Source: Verrucomicrobiales bacterium (GTDB lineage Bacteria; Verrucomicrobiota; Verrucomicrobiia; Verrucomicrobiales; DEV007). From it: a stretch of 12,555 nt of DNA. The DNA lies in the NCBI GenBank assembly GCA_017991025.1, contig JAGNMT010000053.1, positions 1 to 12,555 on the forward strand, read 5' to 3'. Shown one piece after another: positions 8,516-12,555 of this stretch (positions are counted from its first letter, which is position 1; each line of letters opens with the position of its first letter). Both the position numbers and the translations under genes were made by a program. The notes beneath the pieces were generated by a model, which was not told the origin of the DNA, made no database searches, and worked only from the letters and a program-made list of their open reading frames with translations.

Positions 8516-8530
8516 CAGCCAAGGTGGCTG
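8516..8530. repeat. Hairpin in the divergent intergenic region, peroxiredoxin side
   Basis: CAGCCA-agg-TGGCTG is a perfect 6-bp inverted repeat with a 3-base loop, 61 bases upstream of the peroxiredoxin ATG. An alternative 5-bp pairing, CCACC (8512-8516) with GGTGG (8523-8527), uses some of the same bases, so the two cannot form together. It could be an operator half of the divergent region or a leader structure; no function can be assigned. Confidence 0.28.
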
Positions 8531-8625
8531 CACCCGGTCATCAGTCAACTACGTATCGCCCGGTAATCGGGAGGCAGTTGAAATGAAGCCACGCCGGTGA
8601 AATTCTCCTAAAATAACGAAATTTC

Positions 8626-8642
8626 TTGACGAGTAACTCGTC
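8626..8642 (+). promoter_or_regulatory. Candidate operator overlapping a -35-like box upstream of cysH
   Basis: GACGAGT-a-ACTCGTC (8628-8642) is a perfect palindrome of two 7-base arms around one base. Its left end overlaps TTGACG (8626-8631), five of six bases of a sigma-70 -35 box. It lies 56 bases before the cysH ATG. A dimeric regulator binding here could block or recruit RNA polymerase. The spacing to a -10 is unclear: TTACTT at 8649-8654 is 17 bases downstream but a poor match. A second, looser inverted repeat, TTAC-N7-GTAA (8649-8663), follows. The same palindrome could fold as a 6-bp hairpin with a TAA loop, but the size and position favour a protein-binding site. The regulator is not in the window. 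Confidence 0.45.
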
Positions 8643-8698
8643 TGAAGGTTACTTGAAAGGTAATTTCATACTTATCCCATCAAGAATAGGCATTTTAA

Positions 8699-9466
8699 AT
8701 GGCCGCCGAATCTCCAAGCCTTTCTCAATCCGAATCCGCTCTAGCGGGAGCGGCGGCGCGTCATGGGATTGAAGACTTTCCGGCGCTTTCGAAGCAGTTG
8801 GAAAACGAATCGGCCGGGGAAAGGATTCGATGGGCTCTCGAGCACTTTGGAGACGGGATCGGCATGACCTCAAGCTTTGGAGCCCAGTCCGCCGTCCTCC
8901 TTCATATGGTGACCCGGCAGCGGCCGGATATTCCGGTGATCCTGATCGACACAGGATATCTTTTCCCCGAGACCTACCGCTTTATTGATGAGTTGGTCGA
9001 GCGTCTCAGCCTCAATCTCAAGACCTTTCGGAGTGATCTTTCCCCCGGCTGGCAGGAATCACGGTGGGGAAAACTCTGGGAGGGTGGACTCGAGGGGCTT
9101 GAGCGCTACAACCGGATGAACAAAGTCGAGCCGATGGATCGCGCTCTGGAAGAGCTCGGACTTTCTGCAACGATGGCCGGGGTACGGCGCCAGCAGAGCA
9201 GCACCCGGGAGTTTTTCCCGGTGCTCGCTTCGCAAAGAGGACGTATTAAGATACATCCCATCGTGGACTGGACCGACATGGAGATCGGGCAATACCTCGT
9301 CGCGAACGGACTGCCCTATCATCCGCTCTGGGACGAAGGTTACGTTTCGATCGGGGATTGGCATACCTCGCACAAATTGACCGATGGTATGACCGCCGAA
9401 GAAACCCGCTTTTTCGGGTTGAAACGGGAATGTGGCCTCAACGAGGAATTGGATTTTGTAATTTGA
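8699..9466 (+). CDS. cysH: Phosphoadenosine phosphosulfate (PAPS) reductase
   Basis: This enzyme reduces PAPS to sulfite and 3',5'-ADP with electrons from thioredoxin, the third step of sulfate assimilation in the cytoplasm. The 255 residues show the adenine-nucleotide alpha-hydrolase fold: a modified PP-loop SFGAQSAV at 59-66, IDTGYLFPETY at about 83-93, the substrate-binding AGVRRQQS segment, the PLWDEGY and ETRFFGLKREC region, and the catalytic Cys245 near the C-terminus. Cys245 is the only Cys in the protein. APS reductases need additional cysteines (CC and CxxC) for a 4Fe-4S cluster, so this is the PAPS type, which agrees with the neighbouring APS kinase. The terminal motif reads ECGLN where the family usually has ECGIH or ECGLH. 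The ATG at 8699 follows a weak AGG and an A/T-rich leader. It is the first gene of the likely cysHCDN operon, with 19 bases to cysC. Confidence 0.94.
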   Translation: MAAESPSLSQSESALAGAAARHGIEDFPALSKQLENESAGERIRWALEHFGDGIGMTSSFGAQSAVLLHMVTRQRPDIPVILIDTGYLFPETYRFIDELVERLSLNLKTFRSDLSPGWQESRWGKLWEGGLEGLERYNRMNKVEPMDRALEELGLSATMAGVRRQQSSTREFFPVLASQRGRIKIHPIVDWTDMEIGQYLVANGLPYHPLWDEGYVSIGDWHTSHKLTDGMTAEETRFFGLKRECGLNEELDFVI

Positions 9467-9485
9467 GCTCTGAGACAAATTCAAG

Positions 9486-10088
9486 ATGAGCGATCACCTT
9501 TATCCCGTTTTCGACAAGATGCTTCCCCGCTCCGCGAAGGAAGCACTCCTTGGCCAGTCCGGAACCGTCATTTGGATGTACGGACTGAGCGGGTCGGGCA
9601 AGAGCACCCTCGCCAATCTGCTCGAGCGCCGCCTTCATCAGGAAGGGCGTCTCGTGAAGGTGCTCGACGGAGATAACATCCGCCGCGGGCTGAACTGCAA
9701 CCTCGGCTTTTCCGACGAAGACCGCCTTGAGAACATCCGTCGTGTTGCCGAAGTGGCGAAACTTTTTGCCGAGTGCGGGATCATTGCAATCGCCTCATTC
9801 ATCACGCCTAACAATAGGTTGCGATCCCTCGCCCGCGAGGTGATAGGCGACGGAGATCTTCTCGAAGTCTACGTGAAGGCTTCTTTTGAAACTTGTGCCG
9901 CCAGAGACCCGAAAGGGCTCTACGCCAAAGTCGCAGCGGGAGAGGTGAAACAATTCACCGGCAGAGATTCCGCCTTCGAAGAGCCGGAAAGCCCCGACCT
10001 CATCATCGACACCGAATCTCTGGGCGAGGAGGAATGCCTCGCCCGACTGCTCACCGCCACACTCGAAAAGGTAAGAGTGAGCCAGTGA
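9486..10088 (+). CDS. cysC: Adenylylsulfate (APS) kinase
   Basis: The enzyme phosphorylates APS with ATP to make PAPS, the substrate of the CysH encoded just upstream. The 200-residue length is normal for a stand-alone APS kinase. Visible motifs are the Walker A loop GLSGSGKST at 33-41, the APS-binding DGDNIRRGL at 61-69, GFSDEDRLENIRR at about 74-86, the lid segment KGLYAKVAAGEVKQFTG at about 142-158, and FEEPESPDLIIDT. The segment that reads FISP in E. coli and most relatives (Ser109 in E. coli, proposed phospho-acceptor) is FITPNN here, with Thr107 at that position. The enzyme is separate rather than fused to CysN. The ATG at 9486 has no clear Shine-Dalgarno sequence. The gap to cysD is 37 bases, which supports one transcript. 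Confidence 0.95.
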   Translation: MSDHLYPVFDKMLPRSAKEALLGQSGTVIWMYGLSGSGKSTLANLLERRLHQEGRLVKVLDGDNIRRGLNCNLGFSDEDRLENIRRVAEVAKLFAECGIIAIASFITPNNRLRSLAREVIGDGDLLEVYVKASFETCAARDPKGLYAKVAAGEVKQFTGRDSAFEEPESPDLIIDTESLGEEECLARLLTATLEKVRVSQ

Positions 10089-10125
10089 CAGACCTGCCAC
10101 CACCGTTACCAGAATTTAAAGTATC

Positions 10126-11046
10126 ATGGAAGAAGAAAGAGTTTCCTATCAAGTCAACCACCTCACTCAGCTTGAGTCCGAGGCCATTTTCATTTTGCGC
10201 GAAACGGCAGCTCAGTTCGAGCGTCCCGCCCTTCTCTTTTCGGGAGGCAAAGACTCGATTGTGATGGCCCACCTCGCCCGAAAGGCCTTTTACCCGGCAC
10301 GCCTCCCCTTCCCGCTTCTGCATGTCGATACAGGGCACAACTTCCAGGAGACCCTCGACTACAGGGATCAGTATGTGGACGAATTGCGCGCCGAACTCAT
10401 CGTCGCCTACGTGCAGGATTCGATCGACCAGGGACGCGTGCAGGAGGAGAAGGGGCCGTTTGCAAGCCGCAACATTCTCCAAACGGTTTCCCTGCTGGAT
10501 GCAATCGCGGCCAACAAATACGACGCCTGTCTCGGAGGCGGACGACGCGATGAGGAAAAGGCAAGGGCCAAGGAGCGTTTCTTTTCTCATCGCGACGACT
10601 TCGGCCAGTGGGATCCTAAGAATCAGCGCCCCGAACTCTGGAACATCTTCAACGGACGCAAACATCACGGCGAACACTTCCGCGTATTCCCGCTCTCGAA
10701 CTGGACTGAGATGGATGTGTGGCAATACATCAAAGCGGAAAAGATCCCCCTGCCAAACCTTTATTTTTCCCATCAGCGTGACGTCGTGCACCGCAGCGGG
10801 GCAATGCTCGCCGTCTCCGGGGTCGTGATCCCCCAGCCCGGCGAACGGGTCGAGGAGAATGCCACCGTCCGGTTCCGAACCATCGGCGACATGACCTGCA
10901 CCGGTGCCGTCTATTCGGATGCTTCAACGATGGAGACCATCATTTATGAAGTCGCGACCGCCCGCCAGACAGAGCGCGGCACCCGGTCCGACGACAAACG
11001 ATCCGAGACCGCCATGGAGGACCGGAAGAAGGAGGGGTACTTCTAA
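10126..11046 (+). CDS. cysD: Sulfate adenylyltransferase subunit 2 (ATP sulfurylase, small subunit)
   Basis: CysD carries the adenylyl-transfer site of the CysDN ATP sulfurylase, which makes APS and pyrophosphate from ATP and sulfate. The PP-loop of the N-type ATP pyrophosphatase fold, SGGKDS, is at 39-44. Other family signatures are LLHVDTGHNFQET at about 65-77, the GGGRRDEEKARAKERF basic segment near the middle, FPLSNWTEMDVWQYI, and the conserved C-terminal KEGYF, so the protein is complete at 306 residues, the usual family length. The ATG at 10126 is preceded by ATTTAAA-GT-ATC, the same leader with the same spacing as in cysN, instead of a Shine-Dalgarno sequence. It lies between cysC (37 bases) and cysN (44 bases). 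Confidence 0.96.
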   Translation: MEEERVSYQVNHLTQLESEAIFILRETAAQFERPALLFSGGKDSIVMAHLARKAFYPARLPFPLLHVDTGHNFQETLDYRDQYVDELRAELIVAYVQDSIDQGRVQEEKGPFASRNILQTVSLLDAIAANKYDACLGGGRRDEEKARAKERFFSHRDDFGQWDPKNQRPELWNIFNGRKHHGEHFRVFPLSNWTEMDVWQYIKAEKIPLPNLYFSHQRDVVHRSGAMLAVSGVVIPQPGERVEENATVRFRTIGDMTCTGAVYSDASTMETIIYEVATARQTERGTRSDDKRSETAMEDRKKEGYF

Positions 11047-11090
11047 AGTCACAACGCACCGTCCCAAAAAGGCAAACCATTTAAAAAATC

Positions 11091-12377
11091 ATGCAACACG
11101 AAATCCCCATCGACGAAGGCTATTTCGATATGGACCTGCTTCGTTTTACGACCGCAGGCAGTGTCGACGACGGAAAGTCGACCCTTATCGGGCGTCTTCT
11201 CTACGACTCTAAAAACACCTTCGAGGACCAGATGGAAGCCGTCGAAGCCACCTCGAAAAAACGGGGCGACGAGCATGTCAATCTGGCTCTTCTCACCGAC
11301 GGTCTTCGCGCCGAACGGGAGCAGGGCATCACGATCGATGTCGCCTATCGCTATTTTGCCACGCCGAAGCGGAAGTTTATCATTGCCGATACCCCCGGGC
11401 ACATCCAGTACACCCGCAACATGGTGACCGGGGCCTCGACCGCGAACCTTGCCATCATTCTGGTTGATGCACGCACCGGAATCATCGAACAAACCTGCCG
11501 CCACGCTTTCATTGCCGACCTTCTCAGGATTCGTCATGTTATTCTCGCCGTGAACAAGATGGACCTCGTCAATTATAGCGAGGAGCGATTCGAGGAAATC
11601 ACCGAAGACTTCAAGCGCTTTGCCTCGCGTCTCGACAACATCGTCGACATGGTCGCGATTCCGATGAGCGCCCTTCACGGCGACAACGTCGTCGACAAGT
11701 CTAAGAATATGGACTGGTACGAAGGTCCCACGATGCTTTATCATCTGGAGACGGTTTACATCGGCTCCGATCACAATCACATCGATGCGCGTTTCCCTGT
11801 GCAGTGGGTGATCCGTCCTCATTCGGATGAACATCACGATTTCCGCGGATATGCAGGCCGCGTCGCCGGCGGGGTCTTCCGCCCCGGAGACGAGGTCCAG
11901 ATCCAGCCTTCCGGTTTCAGCACAAGAATAAAAGCAATCGAGTCGTTCGACGGCCCGCAGCCAGCCGCGTTTGCTCCACTCTCCTGCACCATAACTTTGG
12001 AGGACGAGATCGATATCAGCCGTGGTGACATGATCACCAAACCGAACAATCCGCCTAAGAAAAGCCAGGAGATCGAGGCCATGATCTGCTGGTTTTCCGA
12101 AACCAATCAACTCCAACCCAATGCGAAATATTACCTGCGGCACACCACCAAAGAGGTGAAGGCGATTGTCCAGGAGGTTCGTTACAAGGTGAACATCAAC
12201 ACTCTGCACAAGATCGAAGACGACAAGACTTTCCGTCTCAACGAAATCGGGCGAATCTCGCTCCGCACCTCTGCGCCACTCCTTTACGACTCATATAGCC
12301 GCAACCGCGCAACCGGAAGTTTCATCCTCATTGACTCACAAACCAACGAAACGGTTGCCGCCGGGATGATCATTTAA
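11091..12377 (+). CDS. cysN: Sulfate adenylyltransferase subunit 1 (regulatory GTPase)
   Basis: CysN is the EF-Tu-like GTPase that couples GTP hydrolysis to APS formation by CysD. GTPase motifs are intact: G1 GSVDDGKS at 23-30, G2 region REQGITIDVAYRYF, G3 DTPGH at 100-104, G4 NKMD at 155-158, and a G5-like SALHGDN. Two beta-barrel domains follow (from about residue 225), ending in AAGMII. The 428-residue length is shorter than the E. coli protein of about 475 but all domains are present. There is no C-terminal APS kinase domain, which fits the separate cysC. After G3 it reads HIQYTRNM where E. coli has HEQYTRNM. The ATG at 11091 follows ATTTAAA-AA-ATC, shared with cysD. No convincing terminator follows the TAA; the next element is the tRNA-Cys promoter. 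Confidence 0.96.
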   Translation: MQHEIPIDEGYFDMDLLRFTTAGSVDDGKSTLIGRLLYDSKNTFEDQMEAVEATSKKRGDEHVNLALLTDGLRAEREQGITIDVAYRYFATPKRKFIIADTPGHIQYTRNMVTGASTANLAIILVDARTGIIEQTCRHAFIADLLRIRHVILAVNKMDLVNYSEERFEEITEDFKRFASRLDNIVDMVAIPMSALHGDNVVDKSKNMDWYEGPTMLYHLETVYIGSDHNHIDARFPVQWVIRPHSDEHHDFRGYAGRVAGGVFRPGDEVQIQPSGFSTRIKAIESFDGPQPAAFAPLSCTITLEDEIDISRGDMITKPNNPPKKSQEIEAMICWFSETNQLQPNAKYYLRHTTKEVKAIVQEVRYKVNINTLHKIEDDKTFRLNEIGRISLRTSAPLLYDSYSRNRATGSFILIDSQTNETVAAGMII

Positions 12378-12411
12378 AGCAGGAGGTCGATCCCGGAGAT
12401 GGTCTCAGCCA

Positions 12412-12440
12412 TTGACAGTATGCCGTATCAAGCTTTTAAT
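12412..12440 (+). promoter_or_regulatory. Sigma-70 promoter for tRNA-Cys
   Basis: TTGACA (12412-12417, perfect -35) is followed after exactly 17 bases by TTTAAT (12435-12440, five of six bases of the -10 consensus). The next bases, GCGCTCC, form a GC-rich discriminator of the type found at stringently controlled stable-RNA promoters. Transcription would start near 12447, about 30 bases before the tRNA. This is the best promoter match in the window, so the tRNA is probably transcribed on its own as well as by read-through from cysN. Confidence 0.75.
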
Positions 12441-12477
12441 GCGCTCCGTTCTTTTCCAGACGGATTTTCAATGTGAT

Positions 12478-12551
12478 GGCGAGGTAGCCAAGTGGTAAGG
12501 CCGGGCTCTGCAAAAGCTCTATCGCGGGTTCGATTCCCGCCCTCGCCTCCA
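12478..12551 (+). tRNA. tRNA-Cys (anticodon GCA)
   Basis: A complete 74-base cloverleaf including an encoded CCA end. The acceptor stem pairs GGCGAGG with CCTCGCC, the D stem pairs GCC with GGC, the anticodon stem pairs GGGCT with AGCTC (one G-U) around the loop CTGCAAA, and the T arm is GCGGG-TTCGATT-CCCGC. The anticodon GCA reads UGC/UGU codons, and the discriminator base is U, the main identity element for cysteinyl-tRNA synthetase. It sits 100 bases after cysN, the last gene of the sulfate-assimilation operon. Confidence 0.97.
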
Positions 12552-12555
12552 TCAC

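Noticed and set aside
8456..8548. 31-residue N-terminal extension of the peroxiredoxin from a TTG start
   Set aside because: The extension is unrelated to the family, crosses the 8516-8530 hairpin, and the ATG at 8453-8455 gives the standard N-terminus.
8559..8571. CCCG-gtaat-CGGG inverted repeat in the divergent region
   Set aside because: Four-base arms are expected by chance at this GC content; it is not near a promoter-like box.
8699..9466. Possibility that CysH is an iron-sulfur APS reductase
   Set aside because: The protein has a single Cys, so it cannot bind the 4Fe-4S cluster, and an APS kinase gene is next to it.
10051..10791. 246-residue minus-strand open frame opposite cysD
   Set aside because: It is antisense to the conserved CysD core and has no independent support.
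11049..12209. 386-residue minus-strand open frame opposite cysN
   Set aside because: cysN on the other strand is unmistakable with all GTPase motifs; the antisense frame resembles no family and is a codon-usage shadow.
12445..12468. Terminator-like TCCGT/ACGGA hairpin followed by TTTT after cysN
   Set aside because: The stem is only 5 bp with a 10-base loop, and its left arm overlaps the predicted start site of the tRNA-Cys promoter, so it would lie within the tRNA leader.

Overview
The window looks like chromosomal DNA from a Gram-negative-type bacterium. It encodes a lipoprotein-like protein, two further proteins with Sec-type signal peptides, a 2-Cys peroxiredoxin, a sulfate-assimilation gene set and a tRNA-Cys. 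The moderately high GC content, the near absence of Shine-Dalgarno sequences, the very large TPR protein and the short stand-alone CysN would fit a PVC-group bacterium, perhaps Verrucomicrobiota. That placement is an inference from general impression, not from a marker gene.

Left part (1-7677, all minus strand). Three consecutive genes encode proteins predicted to leave the cytoplasm. In transcription order they are a 2058-residue TPR solenoid protein (1501-7677, TTG start), a 230-residue putative lipoprotein whose ATG overlaps the stop of the TPR gene by 7 bases (815-1507), and a 198-residue beta-rich secreted protein of unknown function (11-607). The first two are probably translationally coupled. 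A hairpin just after the lipoprotein gene may separate the third.

Middle (7678-8698). A typical 2-Cys peroxiredoxin (7823-8455, minus) is separated from the TPR gene by 145 bases holding a strong inverted repeat. It is divergently arranged with the sulfate genes across a 243-base intergenic region. That region contains a perfect 7+1+7 palindrome overlapping a -35-like hexamer, the best candidate in the window for a regulator binding site.

Right part (8699-12551, plus strand). cysH (PAPS reductase), cysC (APS kinase), cysD and cysN (the two subunits of ATP sulfurylase) are closely spaced at 19, 37 and 44 bases and form a likely operon. Together they take sulfate to APS (CysDN), APS to PAPS (CysC) and PAPS to sulfite (CysH). 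Sulfite reductase, sulfate transport and cysteine synthase genes are not in the window. A tRNA-Cys(GCA) with its own near-consensus sigma-70 promoter follows cysN.

I see no mobile element, CRISPR array or phage gene. The least explained part is the TPR/lipoprotein/secreted-protein trio. The most testable regulatory signals are the cysH-upstream palindrome and an identical start-codon leader shared by cysD and cysN.
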